This document shows positions 9,515 through 17,731 of a stretch of 64,000 nucleotides of DNA, one piece after another. The position numbers and the translations under genes were made by a program. Numbering within the stretch: position 1 is the first letter of the stretch; each line of letters starts with the position of its first letter. Under the pieces are notes generated by a model. That model had not been told where the DNA came from, made no database searches, and worked only from the letters and a program-made list of their open reading frames with translations. Source of the stretch: UBA6168 sp964573725 (GTDB taxonomy: Bacteria > Bacteroidota > Bacteroidia > Chitinophagales > Saprospiraceae); assembly GCA_964573725.1 (NCBI GenBank), contig CAZNLJ010000006.1, positions 95,747-159,746 on the forward strand, in the 5' to 3' direction.

Positions 9515-10543
9515 GTGAAAAAGTATACAGGTATCATACTCCTGGGGGCCCTTTTGTTGGCCAGCCGGTTGCCGTTGGACGTACCGTTCCACCTGGAGAG
9601 CGCCGCCTATGTGTTGCCGGTCCGGCAATGGGTATTGGACAGGCACCCGGACGGAACCGTCACGACGGCGGTGCGGGGTCCGGTGGACGGGGTGGTTGCG
9701 GACCAGGCGGCCTACCAGTTCGACCGGAGCGACCAGGTTTTCTTCCGGCTGTCGGCCGGTGCGGTCGGCGAAGGGGACACCCTGCTGGTCTTGCGTTCCA
9801 ACCGCTTGGAGGAGCAATTGGTCGAGCTGCGCAACCGCCTGGCCGTGGAGCGGGCGGCCCTGGAAGTGGTGGAAACCGGGGAAAAGCCGGAATTGCGGGC
9901 GCAGCTCGCGCACTCGGTCCGACTGGCCCGGGAGAACCTGTCCTTACAGGAAAAATTGGTCGACCGCGCGCGCAGGTCCTACGAAGAGGGGCTGGTATCC
10001 TTGCAAGAGCTGGAGGTGGCGGAGAATGCCTATCGGGCCGCCCAACTGCAATCGGAGGTCGTAGCGGAGGAGCAGGCGGTGGTGGATACCGGGGAGAAGC
10101 CGGAGACACGCCGGTTGTCCCGCGCCCGGATCACGGCCCTTGCGAACCAGGTTGCGTTCCTGGAGGAAAAGGTCCGGGGCTATGTGGTCAAGGCGCCCTT
10201 CGGGGGTCGGTTGCGGGAAGTGCCCCTGCCGGAAGGGCAGCAGTGGATATTGGAGGATACGGGCGCGAGCCAGCTGACGGTACCGGTGCGGTTGCGGGAC
10301 GTTTCCGTATTCTCACCCGGTGATACCGTCCTGGTGTCCTGGCCGGCCCCGCTGCGGACCCTCCGGTGCCGGGTGACGGCGGTGGGGCAGGACGTGCGGG
10401 TGTTGGACCTGGAGCAGGTGGTGCTGGTCACCCTGCAAACACGGGAAAGCGGGCTGGTCCGGGGCGGTCCGGTCCGGTGCCGGCTGGACCTGGGCAAGGT
10501 ACGCTTATCCGAATTTCTGACACGGTCGCTCGGCTGGCGGTAG
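9515..10543 (+). CDS. HlyD-like periplasmic adaptor (membrane fusion) protein
   Basis: This 342-residue protein has an N-terminal membrane segment (about residues 5-20). A split lipoyl-like/barrel-sandwich region follows (AVRGPVDGVV, later KAPFGGRLREVPLPEG). Between the two halves is a long heptad-rich helical hairpin, about residues 105-225, containing two related turns (VETGEKPEL and VDTGEKPET). A beta-barrel-like end (VPVRLRDVSVFSPGDTV) completes the family architecture. It starts at GTG 9515; the ATG at 9504 is closed by a stop after four codons. No ABC transporter or outer-membrane channel gene is adjacent. The next genes, 30 bases downstream, encode a VTC-domain protein and a DUF4956 protein, so it probably serves that system. 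Confidence 0.82.
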   Translation: MKKYTGIILLGALLLASRLPLDVPFHLESAAYVLPVRQWVLDRHPDGTVTTAVRGPVDGVVADQAAYQFDRSDQVFFRLSAGAVGEGDTLLVLRSNRLEEQLVELRNRLAVERAALEVVETGEKPELRAQLAHSVRLARENLSLQEKLVDRARRSYEEGLVSLQELEVAENAYRAAQLQSEVVAEEQAVVDTGEKPETRRLSRARITALANQVAFLEEKVRGYVVKAPFGGRLREVPLPEGQQWILEDTGASQLTVPVRLRDVSVFSPGDTVLVSWPAPLRTLRCRVTAVGQDVRVLDLEQVVLVTLQTRESGLVRGGPVRCRLDLGKVRLSEFLTRSLGWR

Positions 10544-10573
10544 CGCCGGCCGGGGTGCCACAACAAGACTTTC

Positions 10574-11365
10574 ATGCTGCGGTTCGAACACAAATACATA
10601 CTGCCGGCGGAGCAGCTGGACCCGCTCCGGCACCGGATCCTTCCGTTCATGGTACCGGACCGGCATGCGGAGCGGACCGGCGGCAGCTACACCGTCCGGA
10701 GCATCTATTTCGAAACGGAGGCACGGGATTCCTACCAGCAGAAAATCGCGGGGTTGAAACGGCGCAACAAGTTGCGGTTGCGGGGTTACGGAACTCCGGA
10801 TGAGGGCCATCCTGTCTTTTTCGAAATCAAGGAAAAGGTGGACGAGCCGCTGGAGAAGTTCCGGGCCCGCCTCACCTATGCGCAAGCCCGGGCGGTGTTG
10901 GCCGGTACGCCGCCGGAGGAATTCCTGCGGCCGGAAGCCGGTCGGGACCGGGAGCTCAACAACGTCCGTCGATTCCTGTACCAACTACATATCCGTCAGA
11001 TGCGGCCGTTTGTGACCGTCGTATACGAAAGGGAGCCTTACTTGTCCATTCTGGGAGACCGCGACAACGACCTGCGCATCACCTTCGACCGAAACCTGCG
11101 GGCCGTGCCTTCGCCGGCCTTGTCGGACCTCTTCGGGGAAGAAGCGGTACAGCCCGTCATGGACCGGCACTTCATCCTGGAAATCAAGTTCAACCGCCAG
11201 CTGCCCGGCTGGGTACGTGCCTTGACGGCAGGCCTGGGAATGGTCAAGGTGCCCGCGTCCAAGTATCAGCTGTCCGTGGAGGCTTGTCCCGCGCTACTAA
11301 CCCCGGGTGTGTGGCCGCCGCAGGTTCCCCGCTCCGGAAAGCAATTCCGTCCCGCCTATGTTTGA
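10574..11365 (+). CDS. VTC-domain protein (polyphosphate polymerase-like)
   Basis: This 263-residue protein matches the VTC domain, whose eukaryotic member Vtc4 makes polyphosphate from ATP inside a basic tunnel. Tunnel-type motifs are visible: RFEHKYIL at the start, SIYFETEARDSY, NKLRLRGYG (paired Arg), VFFEIKEK, RPFVTVVYEREPY, LRITFDRN, ILEIKFN and SKYQLSV near the end. These correspond to the alternating Arg/Lys/Glu strands of the family. There is no signal peptide, so the protein is cytoplasmic. Its 3' end overlaps the DUF4956 gene by 8 bases, which suggests translational coupling. Polyphosphate synthesis is inferred from family membership; many bacterial VTC/CYTH-like proteins are untested. 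Confidence 0.85.
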   Translation: MLRFEHKYILPAEQLDPLRHRILPFMVPDRHAERTGGSYTVRSIYFETEARDSYQQKIAGLKRRNKLRLRGYGTPDEGHPVFFEIKEKVDEPLEKFRARLTYAQARAVLAGTPPEEFLRPEAGRDRELNNVRRFLYQLHIRQMRPFVTVVYEREPYLSILGDRDNDLRITFDRNLRAVPSPALSDLFGEEAVQPVMDRHFILEIKFNRQLPGWVRALTAGLGMVKVPASKYQLSVEACPALLTPGVWPPQVPRSGKQFRPAYV

Positions 11366-12035
11366 ACAGTTCCAGGACTACGACCTGTTCCGGCCGTCGT
11401 TGTTCGATTTCGCCGCCAACCTCCTGGTCGCCTTGTGTTGCGGGCTGGTCATCGCCCTGGTGTATCGGTTCACCTATCGGGGGACCGGCTATTCCAGGTC
11501 CTACCTGACCGCCATCGTCTTGTTGTGCCTGATCACGGCGGTGGTGATCCTGGTCATCGGCAACAACCTGGCGCGTGCCTTCGGCCTGGTCGGGGCCATG
11601 TCCATCATCCGGTTCCGGACGGCGGTACGGGATACCCTCGACATCGTCTACATCTTTTTTTCGCTGGCCATCGGTATGGCGGCCGGGGTGGGGCTCAACG
11701 CCGTGGCCGTCTTGGCCACGCTGGGAATCAGTCTGGTCATCCTCCTGCTGGAAGCCGTCGGATTCAGCAGCCCTTCCCGCATCCGGCACCTGTTGCAGGT
11801 CAGCTACGACGGATTGCCGGCTACCGAGGAAACCATCAGCCGGCTCCTGCAGGCGTATGCCCGCCGCCGCCAGTTGGTGAACCTGCGCAAGCTGGAAGGG
11901 CGGGATTCCGTAGAGGCGTTCTACCATTTGTCCATGCGGCGTGCGAACAGCCAGGAAGCGCTGGTCCGTGCCTTGCGCACCCTGCCGGGGGTGACCCTGG
12001 TCAACCTGTTCCATGAGCCGGAGGGCAATACCTGA
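11358..12035 (+). CDS. DUF4956 integral membrane protein
   Basis: This 225-residue protein has three or four membrane segments: LLVALCCGLVIALVYRF, LTAIVLLCLITAVVILVIG, and two in IVYIFFSLAIGMAAGV...VAVLATLGISLVILLL. Between them is the DUF4956 hallmark loop RAFGLVGAMSIIRFRTAVRD. The C-terminal ~85 residues are soluble. The ATG at 11358 was chosen because it overlaps the VTC gene stop by 8 bases and starts the conserved region; an earlier in-frame codon adds only unconserved residues. DUF4956 proteins are often encoded beside VTC-domain proteins, so a joint membrane complex is likely (inference). No biochemical role is established. Confidence 0.88.
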   Translation: MFEQFQDYDLFRPSLFDFAANLLVALCCGLVIALVYRFTYRGTGYSRSYLTAIVLLCLITAVVILVIGNNLARAFGLVGAMSIIRFRTAVRDTLDIVYIFFSLAIGMAAGVGLNAVAVLATLGISLVILLLEAVGFSSPSRIRHLLQVSYDGLPATEETISRLLQAYARRRQLVNLRKLEGRDSVEAFYHLSMRRANSQEALVRALRTLPGVTLVNLFHEPEGNT

Positions 12036-12143
12036 AGCCTCCCGGAGGAAAGGAAGTCCGTTTCGTCGGTCCCGCAAGCCGACGGGCCGTGCCCTATCCG
12101 GACATGGCTATCGGATACCCCGGACGGCCCCGTTACAACGTAT

Positions 12144-12718
12144 CATCTTTCGCACCTCAAGAACCAAATCGAATATTTCGATGGCCTAGTTCGCAGGATT
12201 GTATAAAAACGTAAGCTACGCATAACCAAAGGGTCTTTACGGCGCTTCCCGCCTTTTGGACAGGACGTCCGGCGGTGCGCTTGGGCGCGCCGCCGGACTT
12301 CCGAAAAATTTCTTGGGCGCGGGGCGTATCACATCGGCGGGTTCAATCATGAACAAGACAGTTGAAACCCATCTTTCGCACCTCAAGAACCAAATCGAAT
12401 ATTTCGATGGCCTGGTTCGCAGGATTGAATAAGAACGTAAGCTACGCATAACCAAAGGGTCTTTACGGCGCTTCCCGCCTTTTGGACAGGAAGTCCGGCG
12501 GTGCGCTTGGGCGCGCCGCCGGCCTTTCGAAAAATTTCTTGGGTGCGGGGCGTAGCTCCGTGCCCTTTTTGGTGCGGGGCGTAGCACATCGGCGGGTTTG
12601 ATGACTAAATGCTACAGAAAATCAATGTCTTGTAATCATTATTTTGTAGGGTTGAGGTGCGTAAGACAAGTTGAAAATCAGGTTGTACCAATTACTGATT
12701 TCGTAGGGTCGAGGTGTG
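12144..12718 (+). repeat. Dispersed 300-bp element, copy A, interrupted by copy B
   Basis: Copy A starts at 12144 with catctttcgcacctcaa. It runs to about 12369 and resumes after copy B at 12670, ending near 12718 (tcgaggtgtgg). When the two parts are joined, the sequence around acagttgaaaatcagg aligns with the uninterrupted copies B and D. It contains a perfect GC hairpin at 12267-12298 (gtccggcgg arm). An 11-bp perfect inverted repeat, ttacaacgtat/atacgttgtaa, flanks it at 12133-12143 and 12723-12733. There is no coding potential. Confidence 0.85.
12370..12669 (+). mobile_element. MITE-like element, copy B, inserted in copy A
   Basis: This copy runs from catctttcgcacctcaa to ttgaggtgcgtaagaca. 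The inner 15 bases of the two termini are inverted repeats with one mismatch. It is flanked by gttgaaacc (12361-12369) and gttgaaaat (12670-12678), a likely 9-bp target duplication matching at 7 of 9 positions. The body carries a conserved block (aaccaaagggtctttacgg), a GC-rich hairpin and an AT-rich right side. It encodes no transposase. It was classed as mobile because it interrupts copy A. Confidence 0.75.
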
Positions 12719-12871
12719 GAACATACGTTGTAAGTGGTCGAGTTTCGCCGGTATGGCTTTGTTCGGGAGAATAGTCATACTTTCGAAATCGGACGTCTGC
12801 CGGTATCGACCGGGGGAGCATGAAACCGGACAATCCGAATTCTTCCGTAACCATCAAATCCTTGTAATACG

Positions 12872-14434
12872 ATGAAAAAATTGATTCCGATTTGGATAAT
12901 CCTGTGCCTGGTGGCTCCGGTATTTGCCCAGGGGCCATCGCCTGTCCTCTCGAACGTGCAGTTAACGCTGGACGGGACGACCCTGGTCATCCAATATGAC
13001 CTGTCGCATCCGCAGGGTGTACCGGTGGAGGTGCTCCTTCAGGCGGGGGCGCTGGGAACAGGTCAGTTCGACCTGCCAACCGGGACGGCCACCGGTGCCA
13101 TCGGACCGGACATACAGCCGGGAACCGGGAAAACGATTACCTGGGAGGTGGGGCCTTGGTTGACGGACCCCGGTATCGCCGGTATGGCGGTTCGGTTGGT
13201 TGCGGAAGATCCCGACCCGGTGGATATCCAGGCCATTGTGGACGGTGTCGACAGCAACCGGATCCGCAGCGACCTGGCGCTGTTGGAAGGTATCCGGCAC
13301 CGCATCGCCGACCCCGTCCACCTCACGGAGGTACAGACCCTGCTGGTGGACAGCCTTGCCGCCTGGGGTTGGGCGGTCGTCGAGCAGCAGTTCCCCTACG
13401 GTTCCTACACCGGGCGCAACATCCTGGCACAGCGGACGGGGACCGTCTCCCCGGATACGGCCTATATGGTCGGTGCCCATTACGACGGGGTAGCCGGTAC
13501 ACCCGGTGCCGACGACAATGCCTCCGGGGTGGCCGGGTGCCTGGAAGTGATGCGGGTGTTGGCACCCTATCATTTCCGGACCACCCTCCGGATGGCGGCA
13601 TTCGACCTGGAGGAAACCGGCCTGGTCGGCAGCGGCCGGTACGTCCAGGAGGCGATTCCCGATGGGGAGACCGTCGCCGGCCTGTTCAACCTGGAGATGA
13701 TCGGATACTACTCGGAGACGCCGAATTCCCAGACGCTGCCGGCCGGATTCGAGTTGTTATATCCAGGTTTCTATAACGAACTGACGGCGGAAGGATTCAA
13801 GGGGGATTTCATCACTAATGTCGGGGAAGCGGTGCATTCCGTCAGTCTGATGAATCAGTTTGCCGAGGCGGCGGCGGTGTATGTGCCCGGTTTGAAGGTC
13901 AAATCCTTGGTGGCACCCGTAGCCTGGCAAACCCTGACGCCGGATTTGGCGCGGAGCGACCATGCGCCTTTTTGGGTTGCCGGGATTCCGGCGGTGATGC
14001 TCACGGACGGTTCGGAATTCCGTAACCCGAACTACCATACCCCCAATGATACCCTGGGGAGTCTGAATCTTACCTTCCTTTCATCCGTGGTCAAGGCAAC
14101 GGTGGCGGCTTTGGTGCAGTTGGCGGAAATCCGGCTGGCGGATACCTGGGAAGGCACCCTCACCTGGCCGGTGTCGGTCCGGGATATATCGGCACCCTGT
14201 CGGTTGGTGGTTGCGCCCAATCCGGCTGTGTCCGTGTTGTACCTGCAATGGCCGGACTGCCTGGCGGCGGAAGCACAGGATTTGACCCTGACGGACATGC
14301 AGGGAATAATCCGGCGGCGGCAATCCGTCGTGCCGGACCGTCCGGAAACCCTTGTCCTGCAGGTGGCGGACCTCCCGAAAGGTTCTTACGTCATCCGGTT
14401 GGGCGACGTGCGGGCGGTGATCCTGTTGCAGTAG
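12872..14434 (+). CDS. Secreted M28-family metallopeptidase with C-terminal sorting domain
   Basis: This 520-residue protein has a signal peptide ending near PVFAQ (residue 20). A ~100-residue N-terminal beta domain precedes the M28 zinc aminopeptidase-like domain, residues about 115-420. The zinc and catalytic residues of the family are present: H203 in VGAHYDG, D214 in PGADDNASG, E247/E248 in DLEETGL, the acidic residue in NLEMIGYY, and H389 in NYHTPNDT. The end (VVAPNPAVSVLYLQW ... LPKGSYVIRL) fits a T9SS type A sorting domain, so the enzyme is probably secreted or surface-bound. It lies downstream of the nested repeats; a weak TACTTTCG box is at 12778-12785. The substrate (peptide or amino acid end) is not determined. 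Confidence 0.9.
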   Translation: MKKLIPIWIILCLVAPVFAQGPSPVLSNVQLTLDGTTLVIQYDLSHPQGVPVEVLLQAGALGTGQFDLPTGTATGAIGPDIQPGTGKTITWEVGPWLTDPGIAGMAVRLVAEDPDPVDIQAIVDGVDSNRIRSDLALLEGIRHRIADPVHLTEVQTLLVDSLAAWGWAVVEQQFPYGSYTGRNILAQRTGTVSPDTAYMVGAHYDGVAGTPGADDNASGVAGCLEVMRVLAPYHFRTTLRMAAFDLEETGLVGSGRYVQEAIPDGETVAGLFNLEMIGYYSETPNSQTLPAGFELLYPGFYNELTAEGFKGDFITNVGEAVHSVSLMNQFAEAAAVYVPGLKVKSLVAPVAWQTLTPDLARSDHAPFWVAGIPAVMLTDGSEFRNPNYHTPNDTLGSLNLTFLSSVVKATVAALVQLAEIRLADTWEGTLTWPVSVRDISAPCRLVVAPNPAVSVLYLQWPDCLAAEAQDLTLTDMQGIIRRRQSVVPDRPETLVLQVADLPKGSYVIRLGDVRAVILLQ

Positions 14435-14500
14435 GACCGGCGGATTACGCACAAGGACGGCGCAGTAATGCCGATGGTGTCTTCCGCCGTTGGAATTGTT

Positions 14501-14508
14501 TACGTTTG
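14501..14508 (+). promoter_or_regulatory. Candidate -7 box for the SNF2 helicase gene
   Basis: TACGTTTG matches TAnnTTTG and lies 24 bases before the ATG at 14532, followed by an A-rich leader. The -33 region is not a clear match. Confidence 0.45.
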
Positions 14509-14531
14509 CAAAAAAATAAACACCATCCGGA

Positions 14532-17500
14532 ATGCGGACAGAGCAAGCACAAGGCCTCGCGACTGGTCAACATACGATCGTATTCGACATTCGGCGGTAC
14601 CTCACCGGCGGCTGGTATGTGCCGGTCGCCCTGGTTGCGCACCGGGAGGGGTCGGGTAAACTCGGTTACACCGCCCAGTACGCCACCACGGCGACGATCG
14701 GTGCCTACGGATTCACCGAGACCCCCGTCCTCTCCAAGTTGTTCGATATCGTGGGCCGCCTGACGGAAACCGCCTTGCAGGAGCGCTTCAGTCCGCCCAA
14801 ACGCGCGCCCAAGCCTTTGCCCGATTTGCTGCAACAACCGGATGTCAAGTCGGTGGTGGAGAAATATGTCCACCGACAGATGGACCAATTCCTGCGGCTG
14901 GCGAAAGAGCACGGATTCGCCATGACCTTCCAGTCGGAGAAGAAGAGTCCCTTGGAGGATATGCGGGTATGGTTTGCGGAAACGGAAATCCGCCCGCACC
15001 TGATTTTCCGCCGGACACCGACCGGTGTCCGGTACCGATTGAATTTCACGACCGATTCCGAGCGTTGGCTGGTGCGCTGGAAGCGGGTGCTTCCGCTGAC
15101 CAACCATCCCGGCTGGCTGTTGGTGGAGGACAAGCTCTACCCCTTGCCGGAATTGAACGGATACCTGGTGAAGCCATTCCTGCAACAGGATGAGATCATG
15201 GTGCCCAACCACCTGGTGCGCAGCTATTTCCAGAAGTTCGTGATGCGGGCGGTCGAGAAGACGGAAATCGAGGCCGAAGGTTTCGACATCACCACCACCC
15301 GTCGGATGGAGGGCTGCGAGCTTTCCCTGGTCCGGCACCTGTTCGACGACCGTTGGTTGTTGGGGGTCCGCTTCCACTATGCGGGGGCGAGTTTCCAGCA
15401 ATACGACAGCCGGTTGTTCCGGACGGCCCTCCATATCGGGGAGGAGGAGGAAATCCGGATAGCCCAGGTGAAACGGGACCCGGATAAAGAGGAGCGGTAC
15501 CTCGCTTCCTTGCGGGAAATCGGCCTCCGGCAAGGGGAAGGGCACCTCTGGGAATGGGACGGGGAGGATGCGAAGTCCGGGGAAGCGGGCGGGGAGGAGG
15601 ATGCGGCCCTGTTTGCCGCCATCGGTTGGCTCTCGGACCATCGCGCCGCCCTGGAGGTAGCGGGATTCCGGCTGGCGGACCTGCAGGTGGGCGAAAGGCA
15701 GTACTGCTTGCAGCCGGCTACCCTGGAGCAGTCCCTGCACCAGGAAAACGATTGGTTCGACCTGCAGGTCACCCTCCGGATCGGGGAGCATGTCCTGCCT
15801 TTCGCCGCATTGGTCCCGAATATCCGGGAAGGCAACCGCTTGTACCAACTACCCGACGGGATGGTCTTTGTGATTCCGTCGGAATGGATGGCCCGGTTCC
15901 GGGAGGTGGCCCACCTGGGGGAAGTGGTGGGGGAAGCCATTCGGCTGACCAAGAGCCAGCGGCCTTTGTTGCCGGCCCTCGGGTTGGATGCCCAAGGCGC
16001 GGAGCCGGCGGCGGAGATGCCTTTCACGGTGCCATCCTTGCTGCGTGCCAACCTGCGCCCGTATCAGCTGGAAGGCGTGAAGTGGCTGGTCCGCCACTAC
16101 CACGAAAACCTGGGCGCCTGCCTGGCGGATGATATGGGGCTGGGAAAAACCCTGCAGACCCTGGCGGTGTTGCTCCACGCCCGGGAGCGGCTGCTGGCTG
16201 CCGCCCGCCCGAAAAAGCAGGCCCGGCCCGGGCAGCAGGAACTGTTTGACCAGGAGGACTGCTTCCCCCTGCGTACGCTTATCCTCCTGCCCGCCTCCCT
16301 GGTTTTCAATTGGGATCTCGAAATCCGCAAGTTCGCACCCGGACTCACCATCTGCCGCCATTCCGGTCCCCAACGGACCCGGGACGTCCGGATCCTGTCG
16401 CGCTATGACATCGTCCTGTCCACCTATCAGACCGCCCGCCAGGATATGCCGCTGTTGCGGACCATCGCGTGGGAATACGTCATCCTGGATGAAAGCCAGT
16501 ACATCAAGAATCCGCAAAGTGCCGTCTTTAAGGCCCTGGGCAGCCTCAATGCGCGCCATCGGATCAGCCTGAGCGGGACACCCATCGAAAATTCATTGTC
16601 CGACCTGTGGGCGCAGATGCAATTCCTCAATCCCGGGATGTTGGGGACTTTCCCCTATTTCCGGAAGCATTTCATCCTGCCCATCGAGAAAAAGGGAGAC
16701 GAACAGAAGAAGGCGGCCTTGCGTACCCTGGTGGAGCCTTACCTGCTGCGCCGGACCAAGGAGGAAGTCGCACCGGACCTGCCGCCGCTGAGCCAGCAGG
16801 TTTTCTATGTCGAGATGAGTCCCACCCAGGCCAGCCTGTACGAGCGGGAGAAATCCGCCGTCCGCAACCAACTCCTGCAACTCGGCGACCCTGCCCTGCC
16901 GGGCAACCGCCTCGCCGTGCTGGCCGCCCTGACCCGGCTGCGGCAGTTGTGCAACCACCCGGCTTTGATCGATGTACCGGATACCGGTTCCGCCGGATTC
17001 GCTCCGGTAGATCCATCGGAGGAAACCGTGGAGAGCGCCAAATTCACGGATGTGCTGGAATATTGGGACAAGGTTCGGAAATCAGGGCATAAAGTATTGA
17101 TATTTAGCTTTTTTGAAAAATTTCTCCAATTGTTCCGGTCGCATTTCGACCGGGAAGGGCTACCGTATGCCTGGCTGACCGGCTCCGTGGGCGCCGCCGA
17201 CCGGGAGCGGGCGGTGGCCTCCTTTTCCGAGGATCCCCGCATCCAGGCCTTTTTTATCACGACCAAAGCCGGCGGTACCGGTCTGAACCTGACCGCTGCC
17301 GATTATGTGTTCCTGCTCGACCCCTGGTGGAATCCTTTCGTGGAAAACCAAGCCATTGCCCGCGCACATCGCCTGGGCCGGACGGAGAAAGTGGTTGCCG
17401 TCCGGTTCATCGCCCGGGATACGGTCGAGGAGAAAATCCTCCGCCTGCAGGAACGGAAATCCCAGCTCGCCGCGGAATTCCTTTCCGCTCCCGAAGACCT

Positions 17501-17540
17501 TTTCCTCTCCCGCGACAACCTGGAGGAACTCCTCCGCTGA
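14532..17540 (+). CDS. SNF2-family DEAD/DEAH-box helicase
   Basis: This 1002-residue protein is an ATP-dependent DNA translocase of the Swi2/Snf2 family. The helicase core occupies about residues 505-990. Walker A is DDMGLGKT (near 532), motif Ia is LILLPASLVFNW, motif II is the DEAH variant LDESQ, and motif III is SGTPIENSLSDLW. The C-terminal lobe has KVLIFSFFEKFL, TKAGGTGLNL and DPWWNPFVENQAIARAHRLG. The N-terminal ~500 residues have no recognisable domain; they lack a clear SWIM zinc motif, which some bacterial relatives carry. It stands alone, with no methylase or nuclease neighbour to suggest a defence island, so a role in transcription recycling or repair is more likely than defence (inference). 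Confidence 0.93.
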   Translation: MRTEQAQGLATGQHTIVFDIRRYLTGGWYVPVALVAHREGSGKLGYTAQYATTATIGAYGFTETPVLSKLFDIVGRLTETALQERFSPPKRAPKPLPDLLQQPDVKSVVEKYVHRQMDQFLRLAKEHGFAMTFQSEKKSPLEDMRVWFAETEIRPHLIFRRTPTGVRYRLNFTTDSERWLVRWKRVLPLTNHPGWLLVEDKLYPLPELNGYLVKPFLQQDEIMVPNHLVRSYFQKFVMRAVEKTEIEAEGFDITTTRRMEGCELSLVRHLFDDRWLLGVRFHYAGASFQQYDSRLFRTALHIGEEEEIRIAQVKRDPDKEERYLASLREIGLRQGEGHLWEWDGEDAKSGEAGGEEDAALFAAIGWLSDHRAALEVAGFRLADLQVGERQYCLQPATLEQSLHQENDWFDLQVTLRIGEHVLPFAALVPNIREGNRLYQLPDGMVFVIPSEWMARFREVAHLGEVVGEAIRLTKSQRPLLPALGLDAQGAEPAAEMPFTVPSLLRANLRPYQLEGVKWLVRHYHENLGACLADDMGLGKTLQTLAVLLHARERLLAAARPKKQARPGQQELFDQEDCFPLRTLILLPASLVFNWDLEIRKFAPGLTICRHSGPQRTRDVRILSRYDIVLSTYQTARQDMPLLRTIAWEYVILDESQYIKNPQSAVFKALGSLNARHRISLSGTPIENSLSDLWAQMQFLNPGMLGTFPYFRKHFILPIEKKGDEQKKAALRTLVEPYLLRRTKEEVAPDLPPLSQQVFYVEMSPTQASLYEREKSAVRNQLLQLGDPALPGNRLAVLAALTRLRQLCNHPALIDVPDTGSAGFAPVDPSEETVESAKFTDVLEYWDKVRKSGHKVLIFSFFEKFLQLFRSHFDREGLPYAWLTGSVGAADRERAVASFSEDPRIQAFFITTKAGGTGLNLTAADYVFLLDPWWNPFVENQAIARAHRLGRTEKVVAVRFIARDTVEEKILRLQERKSQLAAEFLSAPEDLFLSRDNLEELLR

Positions 17541-17731
17541 GCCGATGCCATCCCTTCGCGGCACGCCGCTCCCTTTTCCTTCCCGCCGCCGACACAAACT
17601 GGCACGAATTTTCGTATTACAAAAAATAACAATTTAAAATTATTTCCATTTGACTCCGATGATGCCCGGCCGGCCGATGTTGCCGTCCGGACTGACATCC
17701 GCATGCCATCTTGAACCGACACCCAATTCAA

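Noticed and set aside
12237..12587. Small minus-strand open frame within copies A and B
   Set aside because: It falls in the repeat element, is not preserved in copies C and D, and is Arg/Pro-rich without a recognisable domain.
14532..17540. SNF2 helicase as part of a DISARM or other defence system
   Set aside because: No methyltransferase, nuclease, PLD or DUF1998 gene neighbours it; the flanks are secreted proteins.
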